This document shows, one piece after another, positions 11,161 to 22,250 of a stretch of 64,000 bases of DNA; the stretch's first letter is position 1; each line of letters starts with the position of its first letter. The notes below the pieces were generated by a model that made no database searches, was not told where the DNA came from, and saw only the letters and a list, made by a program, of their open reading frames with translations. Source of the DNA: Epiperipatus broadwayi (lineage: Eukaryota > Onychophora > Udeonychophora > Euonychophora > Peripatidae); contig JAQFVV010006203.1 of NCBI GenBank assembly GCA_028023455.1, positions 5,982,821 through 6,046,820 on the forward strand, written 5' to 3'. The translations under genes were made by a program, and so were the position numbers.

Positions 11161-13649
11161 CCTTTCTTCCTTTTTTTTTTTTGGGAGTTGGAATGACCAT
11201 ACTTGTTTAAGAATGGCTGTTTATTATTATTATTAATTCTATAAAAATGGAATAACGAATAGCCAATGTTCCAGCATGATCAGAACTAACTATCTTCAGA
11301 ATTTAAGTTTTTATATATTGTAAGAATCATAAACTTGAATAGGAAAGTTTCTAATCAGCTTTAAAATACATAGTGGACAATTATAGCACAGCAATGAACC
11401 TTTCTAGTAGATTTAACTGCACATAGTATTACTATAACCAGAACAGTTTTCAGCCATGAACATGGTTTCCTGTTCCAAAAATGTATATAAAGATATTTTT
11501 TCCTTGAAAATATTTGAATAAATATATATATGTAATAGTAAAATTAAATGGTGTCATATAATATGTAATAATTTTAGAAGCCTATGAAAATCTCCTAGCC
11601 TTCAGTAAGCAAGATAAATGAATTTAAAAAAATGTTACTTGTAAAATTATTACATATTGATGCTGTTTAATTAATAATATGTATTTATAATGAATTTGAA
11701 ATTCACAAAATAATGAAATGAATTTCAATACCATAAAATTCTATCTTGTGATATTACTTAAGGTCAAAGAGAATCAAATGATAACATCTCCATGAATTTA
11801 ATGTGAATCCCAAAAGTGTCATTGCCATTTTTGTAACAGTTGGAAATGGTTTCATGTGTCTGCTAAAGCAGTTGGATAATACATAAAATGTGATAGATAT
11901 TAACACTTAATAAAGATAGGACTATAAGATTTTCAATGCCTCCTAACATTATTATACATAATAGTTGCAAAAGAAAATTTGTAATTAACTCAAAAATAGA
12001 TCTTTTGATTCCTCTCTGACGCTTAGATAAAATGAGCAGAGCAAATTTCTATTTTCCATTTCATATATTCTTGTCTCTATAACTACAAATGAATGCAACA
12101 AAACTACTCACCAATATGCATGAACTACCTCAAGATGAACCAATTATTTTAATCAGAATCCTTACAATTCCTGAAACGATGATTAGATTTTCTTGAAATA
12201 AATCATGTGTAGGCATAATGGCTTGTTTTCTTTTTTAAGCTTATTTCTTTTGAATAATTATGTCTTTCAATTTCTGGAGCTTATTAAGCCATGAGGGTAA
12301 GTGTTTATATCAAAAGCAGGGGTGTTAAAAATTATGTATCTAGGCTGTTATTTAATATCTTTTTATTCAACACAGTAGATCACTTACAAGTGAAGGACAA
12401 CTATGTAAAGTGAAACAATTGTCAAAGATTAATTGAATGGTGTCAAGTTATAAGAAAAAATGAAAAAACAAATAAATTTAAAAAGTGAAGTTATTCTTTA
12501 TTTAAAAAAGTATAAGCGGAGAGCAATTCTTTATAAATAAAACATGGAACAGCACTACAGAATAGCAAAATTAATCATCCAATTTAATGAAAGATACCAA
12601 ATGTAGATAACACAGATTTGAACTAAAACAGTCTCTTTTATTTTGATGAACAATATATAATGTGCAAAATATCAAACATTTTTAAATTGCTTTAAGAGAC
12701 TTTAATTCTAAATTAGGAAAGTTTTTGAAACCAGACAAAAACCTGTGAAATTATCAGAAAAAAATAACTGTGCATTAATAAATTCTAATTTTTTAAAATA
12801 ATGATAATAATTGAAAAAAGAAATGGAAATATAAGCTTCCAAATGAAGATCCAATAGAGATTTTAATTGTGATTAATATGAAATATTTCAACACTGTATC
12901 ATGCTTAATAAATTCAATACAAGTGATCATCAATAAGTGAGATAAAAACAAAGCTAAATAGATAAATGTTATTTAAAAACAATATTAGCAATTAATTTTA
13001 AGAAATATTTCAGTAAATTTAAGTTAAAACTTATATATCATTTTAAAAAAAATAACAGATCTCGAAAATGGGATAGAATTGAACAAGGTTAAAAAGATAA
13101 CTACTTCTATCATAAACAGTTCCACATATAGCAAAAACAAAAAAGCAATGACTGCAGCAATTTTTTTTATTAAGACAAGGGATTATATGTAGTAAAAAAT
13201 ATAACAGAAAAATAATTAAAATGCTTCTTTTAAAAGAAATGAATATAAGCATTTTGTAAACTAGTGTAGAAAAGAATTAAAGATAATGTGAGAAAATGTG
13301 AAATGGCAAGAAAATTTTTAAAAAATTAAATAACATTTTGATAAAAAAGTTATTTCAGCAATAAAATAGAAAATGCATAATTATTAAAAGCAATAATGAG
13401 TTCATGATATATGAGATGAAAAAACAGGAAAACAAATGACATCAGCATTTAAAATATGACTCATTTTAGATTAAATCTATTTTAAAAAAATTAAAATCTC
13501 CAGAATAGGATAGTCATTATAAATATTATGTCAAGAAATAATTGTTTTTGACAAAATGTGCACTACTAATTTGAATGGAATGATATAATAGATGACTAAA
13601 GGAATATAATAATGAGGTGAATCTTTAAAAAAAAAAAAGTAAAAAAGAA
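11161..13649. other. Stretch without a recognised gene
   Basis: Very A-rich on the plus strand from about 12400. The open minus-strand frame at 13043-13252 is hydrophobic, T-run derived and has no support as a gene. Confidence 0.5.
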
Positions 13650-15080
13650 ATGTATTGTAAATTATCAGTCTGATCTATATAAATTATTTAATTTGATCAT
13701 TAAAAATCATTTACTACCTATTGTAAAAAGATGTGGTCTTTAAGAGTGATTATAATATAGAAGACAAAAAGAATCAATGAATGTGTTATCATTTATACTG
13801 GATTTGTAAACTCTAAAAAGGAATTTGACTCTAAAAGCATTTCTGCTATGATTAAAGTTTTAAAATATCAAATTCAAAAGAGCATTCATCAAAATGTGGC
13901 AGCAGTTATTAGATTACATAGTGACACCAAGATTAATATATAAAGGTGCACAGCATGATAATTTCATCTCTCCAGAACTTTCCACAGCAATTCTTTGGAA
14001 TGTATATAGTAAAGAAAATGAGTAAAAAAAAAAAAAAAATATGGGAAATTAATTTAGTCATCTAGTTTTTGTAGATGTTGCAATTAAATTATTCTCACAA
14101 ATACACCTCAGAAATCCAGATATCAAGCGAAAGCTACTAAATACTAAAAAGACTAATGTATGTTCTTTAATAATTTACAAAAAGAATAATAAAAAAAAAA
14201 CTGGCAATAATAAATTAGAAGTTAATGATTATAAATATTTTAATCAAATTATTAATACTTAATACTTAAATAAGGCTATATATAACCTTAGTACGTGCAC
14301 CTTGAGTGTTTAATTTATTACAAGAGAGACCTCTACAAATCTAAACGCAAGATTCAACTTTATAAAGATAAGAGCAGCCACTCTTATCTTCAACCTATTT
14401 TTCTAAACATATAGGCAAATCTAAAGTGCTTTGATTTGGGAGAATGAAGTTAATAAATTCTTCAACTTCACACTCCCAAATCAAAATGCTTTAGATTTGC
14501 CTATATATTTAGAAAAATAGGTTGAAGATAAGAGTGGCTGTTCTTAAGTTGAATCTTGCATTTAGATTTGTAGAGGTCTCTCTTGTAATAAATTAAGCAC
14601 TCAAGGCACATGTACTAAGGTTATAACCTTATTTAAGTATTATGTGCTGACATTGCACTTAATAAGAATCAAATTATTAATGGAACTGGAAACTTAATGG
14701 ATGAAATTAATCATTGAATGAAATTTATATTCTGTAGTACTTTTGAAAAAAATAACTATCCATTAAAAAAAAAAAAAAAATGCTTATATGCTTGAAAGAG
14801 GAAACAAAAAAAGATTTTAAACATATGTGTTCTTTTAATGCTTACTTATGAATCTAACAAGTGGACTTTCAATAGAAGCATATTGCACAGTCTGCAAATA
14901 CTGAGTAAAATATAGAGAAATGTATGTTAGGATTAAGAAAAGGGGATAAAAACAAAATATATAGCTAAGAGATCAAACATATTATTGACATTATTAAAAA
15001 AAATTACATTGAAAATGGACAAAATTGGTCAAATTGCAAAAGAACTTAACAAATAAGCACCTAAGGATCTTTACATTTTA
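13650..15080 (+). mobile_element. Decayed RTE-like LINE, split by a fold-back element
   Basis: Plus-strand translation in shifting frames recalls an RTE-type reverse transcriptase. Traces include LKRNLTLKAF near 13820 (compare 'EKAFDS'), VAAVIRLHSDTKI near 13905, ISPELSTAILWNVYS near 13965, EVNDYKYFNQIIN near 14220, NGTGNLMDEINH near 14680, and finally IEKCMLGLRKGDKNKI...IKHIIDIIKK at 14905-15000. The copy is heavily decayed. It is interrupted at 14256/14667 by the fold-back element, and the frames on both sides fit together across it. Confidence 0.6.
14257..14666. mobile_element. Fold-back element (long palindrome) with 15-bp target duplication
   Basis: Two arms of roughly 180 bases (about 14261-14443 and 14470-14645) are inverted repeats. 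For example, CTACAAATCTAAACGCAAGA in the left arm answers TCTTGCATTTAGATTTGTAG in the right. The loop is only about 30 bases. The direct repeat AATCAAATTATTAAT flanks the insertion at 14242-14256 and 14667-14681. The host LINE reads through these flanks, which proves it is an insertion. A 15-bp duplication is long for cut-and-paste transposons. No coding capacity. Confidence 0.85.
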
Positions 15081-15253
15081 AAATCACTAAATACTGTATA
15101 TTAACTGAAATAAATATTTCATAAAATAAATTGCAATAATCATATAAGTTATTTATTTTCACAATAACCAAAAAATTTTGTACAACAATTAGAATAACAA
15201 TAAAAATACAAACAATAAAAAAGCATATAATAAACAAAATACTTTAAACAAAC

Positions 15254-15718
15254 CTGAATCAACTTTTTTTAAAGATATTGAAGCAAATTCTGGTTTTTGA
15301 TCTTCTACTTCCATTCTTTGTCTAATATTGGTCTCTGATTTAATCATCTTTCTTTTTTTAATTTCAGTTTTCCATGATGGTTCTTCTTGAAACATCACTT
15401 CTGCATGATGCATAACATTTGTTTCAGAAGATAAGATTGGAGATATTAAAGCAGATGTATTGTGAACTGTGACTACAGCACTATCGTTAACTGGCGATGA
15501 ATAATTAATATTTTCAGTTGATTGAACTGGAATAATATGAGTAAACTGAGAGTGAGATTGGATGGGAGGAGAAATGTTGCTCATACTGACAGTATTTCTT
15601 ATTTGAGATGAATGAAATTCTACTGAATTAATTTGGCTCAAGGATGATGTTTTCTTTAAATTTCCTTCAGACATGAGTGAAGTAGAATACTGAACATCAC
15701 TGTCATCAAAACTATGAT
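15254..15718 (-). CDS. Internal exon 9: Ser-rich segment plus second EEP-x-W module (155 codons)
   Basis: The acceptor is TTTCAACTTAG (15720-15719) and the donor is CAG|GTTTGT (15253). The first two bases complete the codon left by exon 8, and the exon ends in phase 1 again. Residues 1-105 are Ser/Thr/Asn-rich and probably disordered. The last 50 residues repeat the exon 8 module: FQEEPSWKTEIKKRK, a basic and acidic linker, then KPEFASISLKK. The open frame continues only briefly into the intron. The next exon must lie below 15254 or outside the window. I could not find it, because 1-15253 is filled with transposon relics. Role unknown; a cytoskeletal scaffold is my best guess. Confidence 0.75.
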
Positions 15719-16096
15719 CTAAGTTGAAATAAAATGACAAAAATTGTAGCATTAAAAAATATTATAAATAATCTTAAGATTTTTTTTTTTTTCAGAAAAA
15801 AATATACAAAATAAAAAGAAAGTTATTATATAAAAATGCAGATTTATATATGTATGAGATGATTATATAAGTATTGAAATAGTTAAGATTTTACTTCATT
15901 AACGTTTAAAATAAATTAATATATATATATATATGTGCTCTGCGCACAGATAATGAAGCTATTAATTGTCTGTGAAATATTAAAATTTACCGCCTAGTGC
16001 TTTCGGGACAGTTTATAGTCCCATATTCATGGCGACTTGTATTCGATTAATAACTGTAATATTAATGCAAATTTTATGCAAATTTACATGCAGATG

Positions 16097-16597
16097 TTAC
16101 ATGGACCATTTTCGAGATAGGGAAAAGCAGGCCTCGCTTCTGTTGATGGCTAATGGGTCAATTATGATGTAGTAAGCTTCCCTAACTTTACGTTTGGTGT
16201 CATTTGTTTCAGAGCAAATGACATTGGCTGTGGTGAGTAGAAAAGCGTGTCCAGTGGCTCTTTCGTGCTCAATGAAAACCGAATTACCTTCCAGCTTTGT
16301 TTTGGTTCTGTTATAAAGGTATCGGTGTTGAGAGACTCTGGTGGCAATGTTAGTTTTGGTCTCTCCAACACCAATAGACTGATAAATAACATCAAAGACA
16401 GGATCAAACCTGAACTCACCCCTCAAGTTGTGTACAAAATCACCTGCCCCCAAAGAAATTGTATGGCAACATATTATGGAGAAACTAAAACTAACATTGC
16501 CACCAGAGTAGCTCAACATTGATACCTTTATAACAGAACCAAAACAAAGCTTGAAGGTAATTCGGTTTTCGTTGAGCACGAAAGAGCCACTGGTCAT
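16097..16597 (-). pseudogene. PLE GIY-YIG nuclease half-domain, left arm (chimeric frame across the loop)
   Basis: The minus-strand frame is open for 166 codons. Its first half is antisense read-through of the right arm and loop and has no meaning. From about residue 75 it joins VGETKTNIATRVSQHRYLYN and the rest of the nuclease tail down to SRKWSM. Relative to the right arm it differs at several residues (for example SQHRYLY, where the right arm has a stop). A complete GIY motif is absent because the arm is truncated before it. Confidence 0.6.
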
Positions 16598-16747
16598 GCT
16601 TTTCTACCCACCACAGCCAGTGTCATTTGCTCTGAAACAAACGACACCCAACGTAAAGTTAGGGAAGCTTACTACATCGTAATTGACCCATCAGCCGTCA
16701 ACAGAAGCGAGGCCTGCTTTTCCCTATCTCGAAAATGGTCCACGTAA
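16384..16747 (+). pseudogene. PLE GIY-YIG nuclease, right arm
   Basis: The plus-strand frame reads IKPELTPQVVYKITCPQRNC, then MATYYGETKTNIATRVAQH, where a stop (TGA at 16520) replaces a tyrosine or arginine seen in the left arm. It continues YLYNRTKTKLEGNSVF, HERATGHAF, CSETND, KVREAYYIV and NRSEACFSLSRKW. The CPQRNC pair and the downstream histidines are the PLE-specific zinc pattern. One in-frame stop breaks it; the left arm lacks the first part of the domain. Confidence 0.75.
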
Positions 16748-17029
16748 CATCTGCATATAAATTTTGCATTAATATTACAGTTATTAATCGAATACAAGTC
16801 GCCATGAATATGGGACTATAAACTGTCCCGAAAGCGCTAGGTGGTAAATTTTAATATTTCACACACAATTAATAGCTTCATTATCTGTGCACAGAGCACA
16901 ATATATATATATAAAAAAGCTTATGATACAATGCTTAGCAAATTTGTCAACCAGTTCTTTGAATAAAGTATGATAATTTTTTCAGATAATTAAAGATTTA
17001 TAGTTAAATTAGAATTTTTTTTCAAATAA

Positions 17030-17125
17030 TTAGGCCACAACCAACCCAACTAGTCACCCAATTATTGTTTAGTAAATGGGTATTGAACTCTAAACTACAA
17101 AATAAGCTAATAACTGAAACACAGG
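17030..17125 (-). mobile_element. tRNA-derived SINE remnant
   Basis: On the minus strand, AGAGTTCAATACCC is a B-box-like sequence. It is followed by a body GGGTGACTAGTTGGGTTGGT that recurs in degenerate form near 32360-32400 and 23090-23150. No clear A box. Confidence 0.4.
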
Positions 17126-17164
17126 CTTATTATATACTTGTGTCTATATATGTAATATAGGGTA

Positions 17165-17395
17165 TATGAGCACAGACTTTCAGATGACACATCACTCTCC
17201 ACTCTATCTAATAACACTGATACACTCAAGCACATATATGCTGAAAAGATAAATAATCACCAATATACATATTTTATGCTAAACCAGCAATCATCAGTTG
17301 GTCCAGATTGGAGCCTGTCCATTAAAGTATGAAGATTGTCTATCTTAATATATATCTGAGCACTTATAGTATATATGTGTGGGAGATGATAATAA
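17165..17395. mobile_element. Hammerhead SINE copy plus truncated inverted partner
   Basis: A minus-oriented copy (17165-17312) has an A-box-like TTAGATAGAGTGGAG, a decayed B box and a hammerhead region in which CTGATGA (17297-17291), the TGCTGGTTTAGCA hairpin and TATGTATATTGG are kept but the GAAA is AAAA. A plus-oriented partial partner (17311-17392; GAGCCTGTCCATTAAAGT, CTATCTTAATAT) corresponds to the 5' block of pair B and lacks the ribozyme. Confidence 0.65.
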
Positions 17396-17396
17396 G

Positions 17397-17600
17397 CTAA
17401 GCTAATATATATATGCACTGTTTGCACAGATAGTGAAGCTAGAACATATATATTTAAAAGCGAAATTTTAATTTACTAAAATATAAAAACTATTAAATTA
17501 AAGAAATTAGCGCTTTCAAGAGACTACTTGACTAGTCTGATGAGCAATATTTTTTTTTACTGTTGCTCTATGGAGAAATGTCAGAGAAGTTTTAGTCTTG
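17397..17600 (-). mobile_element. PLE terminal fragment (3' end pointing left)
   Basis: Starting at an (AT)n run, the sequence TGCACTGTTTGCACAGATAG, then TGAAGCTA, matches the PLE-palindrome terminus (GTGCTCTGCGCACAGATAAT, GAAGCTA). About 100 bases further in, AGCGCTTTC (17509-17517) matches the conserved block present in the other PLE ends. No nuclease coding follows, so this is a short terminal relic. The inner boundary is uncertain. Confidence 0.6.
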
Positions 17601-19002
17601 AAATGGGACCTTTAAGTTCTGATTTCTTTTTGTCACACATCCCATACAATCACACTGAGCAGAGCACAAGTTAATTTCATACTATTGCGTAGCTGAATAT
17701 ACTTTTAATATTATGCACCATATTCATAGCATGTGGATTATTAAATCCTTAATAACAGCAGATAATATTGCATAAGCACTGAAAAAATATACTCAGATAC
17801 ACATTGGTATAAAATAAAATTAAATTTTTCTAAATGTCATTCTAAAGTAGTATTAGATTGTTTTATTATTATACTTATAAATAATATATTATAAAAGTAA
17901 ACAAAAATAAATAAATCATATAAAATAAAATAATTTGCCTAGTAGCTTCCAACATTTTCATGGCAATATTACACCAATCATATATATAAATTATACAAAT
18001 TTACTTTGTAATTCCATATTTTTTTTACAAGTATACTTAATTATAACAATTACTTTTCAATAGATATTCAAATCTTTATTACCTTAGAAATTATTATAGT
18101 TTATAAATTTAATAATCTATATATAAAATAAATTAACTAATATATATGAAATACAGTATATTTGTAACAAAGCAAATATTTAAGATTTTACAGTGCACTG
18201 TAGTTTATTATCAAATCATCCAATGTAATAATTTTTCAAACTTATCTCTTTCATTATACATGTTTTTCATGGGATAAAAATTTACATTTTCCAGATAGGT
18301 TAGACGATTAAGACATTGAAACATTTATACATTTTGATTGAAGGTAAAATGTTTTAATATAAATCATATATACATATAATATTTATTCTATTAATGTACT
18401 ACCACACATCTCACACAGGGTATGAATAAATTTATAACCACATTATTATATCCAATGAAACAGAAATATCACTCTGTAAGAAATATATATGTAATAAATT
18501 GATTATGAAATAGAATATCAGTCAATTTTATTAGTAATGGTCAGATTAATGCTATTTGTTCTAAGATTGCAATATTTAGAAATACATCATAAATTGTAAT
18601 AATATCTTTATATCATTAAGTTGGATAATAATTTTAAATAAACTTTAATCTCTAAAAATCAATACTGATCCAGTTCTCATTAGAATTATTACATTATATC
18701 AAGTTTCATATAAAAATATTAATTAGAATTTTGTGCATTGCTGAATTATAAATATAGAATGATGATTCTTTCATTTACAAATACAGCATTTAATAAAACC
18801 ATCTTTTTCAAGTTTTTATGCCTTTTCATTAATTAAATAAAACATCAATTCTCTTCCTTTTATCATCCACTAACATTTTTTTCCTTTCATTCTTCTCTCC
18901 CAATTTCTTGAGATTAATTTCTCAGGTATATTAGTATCTGAATAAATGAACACATAAAAAAACATATAACAGTTCTGTGAATATTACAAAAATATATATT
19001 AC

Positions 19003-19186
19003 CTGGAACAGTAGTTTTTTTAAGAATGACTTTTCTAAAATCTGGTTCATCTTCGATATGCTGTTCGATTTTTCTTTCTGTACTATAAGACCGTCGAACT
19101 CTAACTTCTTTCATCCAATCAGGTTCTTCATGAAGAAGAATTTGTTGAGGAGGAGTTTCTACTCTAACATTAATACCAGATGAAGG
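19003..19186 (-). CDS. Internal exon 8 with EEP-x-W / PDF...LKK module (61 codons)
   Basis: The acceptor is TTTTTTTAG (19188-19187) and the donor is CCAG|GTAATA (19002). Phase is 0 in, 1 out. After a short linker the exon holds HEEPDWMKEVRVRRSYSTER and then IEDEPDFRKVILKK. The same layout (EEP-[D/S]-W, basic stretch, E-x-x-I-x-Q, acidic stretch, P-[D/E]-F, LKK) recurs in exon 9, so this is an internal repeat. The DFR-x-x-hydrophobic core resembles the DFRXXL actin-binding motif known from smooth-muscle myosin light chain kinase, and similar linkers occur in giant Ig-domain muscle proteins. That resemblance is suggestive only. Confidence 0.75.
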
Positions 19187-21352
19187 CTAAAAAAATGCAT
19201 ACGTTTTATTTTTCCTTCAATTCGTTATTATTATTAATTATTATTTATACAACAATCCTATATATACAAATATAAATCAATTTCCACTTATTTATAAGAC
19301 TATATTTAAATTCATTGTCACCATAAAAAAGTAACTATTTATCTTTCAATTTTATTATTACTATCACCAACTTTAATAAAACAATATTAAATTATAACAA
19401 ATCAAAAATGCCAACTTATTTACTTTCAAGCTAAAATATAAATTCAAAATCCTCTTTTAAATGCTAAAAGCTGTTAATAGAATGCAAATACAGAAGAGAT
19501 ACATTTAGAGGTTATTCGAATCTGATAACAAAAACATCTAATTATGAATGATGCTTAAATTAAAAACTTACATTTTGTAAATGATAATGACATCAATGAA
19601 GTGGATAAAATAAAATTGAAATAGATAATGCAAATTTTAAATAAAGAAAAACACTACTATGGAATGGAGAAATAAATTTTGTTTATCATGGTTCCAACAT
19701 AATTTGGAATTAAATGGCAAAAATAAAATAATTACCACAATAATCAAAGCCACAACAGAGTTGAAGACTATGGTTAAGATTTAGAATAATTAAATAGTAT
19801 ATGTGGACAAAATTAAATGTATGAATATTAGTACTCTGCTTTGTAGTAGTAAAACATGAGCTCTAACAAAGATTAACATTTTCACTACTAAAATATAAAT
19901 AAAAGAAATTTTTAAAAAAATGTTGCAGAAAGATCTCGTGAATAAGATGGACATAAGAAATATAAAAATGAACAATGTATTATTAGAAAAATATGAGTAA
20001 AACATAGTTATATAGACTATGTATTTATAAGTGGGACTCTTTGGACATGTATGCTGATTAGATAACAGAAAAAATAGCAGTTTAGAGTTTTAAAAAATAA
20101 ACAGAATATTTTTTTAAAAAAAGGACCCTCAGAAAACTGTTAGACATCATAAAATATATAGGACAGTCCTATTAGAGCTAAGCTATTCAGTGCAGAAGTA
20201 TCATGATTCTTATTATGAAGATATAAGACACCAATCAATATAAAACATAAGCAAAAGTATCAGACTAAACAGAAAGTAAATAACCAACTATTGTCTATTA
20301 GTCAATGAAACATTCTGAAAACACTATGTAATATCAATTCTCACTAAAGTTTTTAAGAATTTTTTTAAAAAATACATAAAATGGACTAAGAATTAAATTT
20401 TTCTATAAAACTAAAATTATTTCAATAAGAGCAGTATAGCTCATGCTAAGAATTTAAAAATACAAAAATTAGTTTTCATAATTAATTTTTATTGTATATG
20501 CAATAAATACACTGAAGAAACCTAACACAATTTTAATGCAAATTAAACTTTTCTAGTTATAATCTTCTAATCATTGTAATAGCTTTTCTTTTTCTAAGAT
20601 ATGGTCAAGTAAGCAACCTTTAAACAGCCAAATAAAACAATACAAAAATCTTACTTTACAGTCATCCATTTAAGACAACTTGAATTTATCATTTAAGGTT
20701 GTTTCAAAATCTGGTGAACAAATTTTATTAAACTATGTTAGTAGAAATTGCTAATCAGCTAAAACAAACTAAATAATCATCCAACACCATATTCGGTGTC
20801 GTCCTTATATCTTCTAACTCTGTCAGATTTGTTTCAATTAGTAATTTAAAAGTGAATTTAACAGACAAGGATTGAAATTATTGAAAATCTAGATACAATG
20901 CATCTAAGATCATAGCATTTAATTTTTATTTTTCCAGAAATGATTCATATTTAGACATTGTCTTATTAGTAGTAGTCAACTCAATCATAAATAAAATTAT
21001 ATGGTAGAAGCTGTTAATTATAGTATATAGTAGATAATGCCAAACCTTTTCTGTAGGTCTAACAATTTATTTACTCAATTAAACTACCATAACTGACAAA
21101 GAAAATGCTAATTACAATCAGTCATTTAATTAAACCATCTAACTTCAGCTAAAAACTTTCATAAAAATTGATATATCCATCCTTTATAGGGAATTCTATA
21201 TAAACCTGATACAATCAGCTTCCAATTAGATTTTTATTCTTATAAACAACAAAATGTGAATAACTGATAAAATTAAAACTTTTTCAATATTTCACAGAAG
21301 TTTATAATAGAACAACAATATGTAATTTGTAAATATATATTCAGATACTTAC

Positions 21353-21444
21353 CTGGGTCAAATTAGGAGAAATAACTGTTTCACTTTTAATAGTCAGTCC
21401 AATGTGACCAGGAGAAGTAAATTCACCAATATCTTCTCTAATAT
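21353..21444 (-). CDS. Internal exon 7 (92 bases)
   Basis: The acceptor is TTTTTTTATAG (21446-21445) and the donor is CAG|GTAAGT (21352). It completes the split codon from exon 6, then encodes about 30 residues (IREDIGEFTSPGHIGLTIKS and on) and ends in phase 0. The peptide is mixed polar and hydrophobic with no recognisable domain. The exon pair 6+7 adds 46 residues and forms an in-frame cassette of 138 bases. Confidence 0.6.
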
Positions 21445-21776
21445 CTATAAAAAAATCAAAATTGCCCAAATATTATTTTATATATTTTAATAATAAAAAT
21501 AAGACATCTTAAACAAGACATATACAAATATGTATATATTTAATTCTTTTGTATGGGTATGTGCATATGATTTATGAAACAGTCCCCACTAAATAAAATA
21601 AAGGAAAGAAAAAAAACGCTTCATAAAGCATACATATGCAAAAGAATTAAATATACGTATATATAAATATATATTATAATAATTTTAATAATCTATATTG
21701 AAAGATTATTTTTTCATAAATATTATTTTATATGTAAGTTGATATTCAAATCTATATTTATATAGCACAAATCTTG

Positions 21777-21910
21777 TTAACTACTAGCTCTTATGTGATA
21801 CATACTTTATAATCAGACCTCAGCACTCTGATGTTTAGCTCCAGTATACGTGAAGAGTCGCTGGTTATACAGCAAAATATGTATCATATCAGAGCTAGTG
21901 ATTAGCAAAC
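21777..21910. mobile_element. Small MITE-like element with 30-bp inverted ends
   Basis: The ends CTAGCTCTTATGTGATACAT (left) and the complement of ATGTATCATATCAGAGCTAG (right) form imperfect terminal inverted repeats around a 65-base interior. No target duplication was recognised. It lies in the intron between exons 6 and 7 of the minus-strand gene's neighbourhood. Confidence 0.55.
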
Positions 21911-22090
21911 TTTTTGAAGATATGGTGATTTGTATGAAATAAAATATAATTCAATTTCATACAACTCACAATGGATGGAGTTACTATTAGACATTTTATT
22001 TTTATATTATATAAATTTCTAATTATTTTTAAAATGGAAAATAAGAGAAGCATAAAAAACCCTCAAATTCTTTTCACTTGGCAGATGAAT

Positions 22091-22250
22091 TGGAATAGTG
22101 GTAGCATATCAGGCTTACCATATCCATGATTTGGATTTGAATTCTTATTAAATAAAAAATTTTTTTAAATGTTCAGATTCCAATCAGACTTAGGATTATT
22201 TGGCAAATGGATATCTAGTTGTTCTTAGCTTAATTAAAGAATTAAAACCA
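22091..22250 (+). mobile_element. tRNA-derived SINE remnant
   Basis: The plus strand has TGGAATAGTGGTAGCATATC (A-box-like), then about 30 bases on GGATTTGAATTC (B-box-like), then a T-rich body. The spacing fits a tRNA-derived promoter. It does not fold as a tRNA by eye. Confidence 0.45.

Larger units (their letters stand above)
15935..16899. mobile_element. Head-to-head palindrome of two truncated Penelope-like elements (PLE-palindrome)
   Basis: Arms 15935-16366 and 16476-16899 are inverted repeats of about 425-430 bases with few differences, around a loop of about 110 bases. Each arm holds the 3' part of a PLE: the second half of a GIY-YIG nuclease, the 3' UTR and a terminus with GTGCTCTGCGCAC / GTGCACAGAGCAC. 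Both termini abut (AT)n runs (about 15919-15934 and 16900-16914). The PLE 3' ends point outwards. Confidence 0.85.

Noticed and set aside
16247-16522. Plus-strand frame starting MSSGSFVLNENRITF
   Set aside because: Its first half is antisense to the left arm of the PLE palindrome; only the end is real PLE coding and is annotated separately.
17525-17585. CTGATGAGCAA ... TTGCTC as a hammerhead
   Set aside because: CTGATGA and a helix II exist, but the sequence after the helix is TCTATGGAGAAA, so GAAA is not in place, and helix III does not form.
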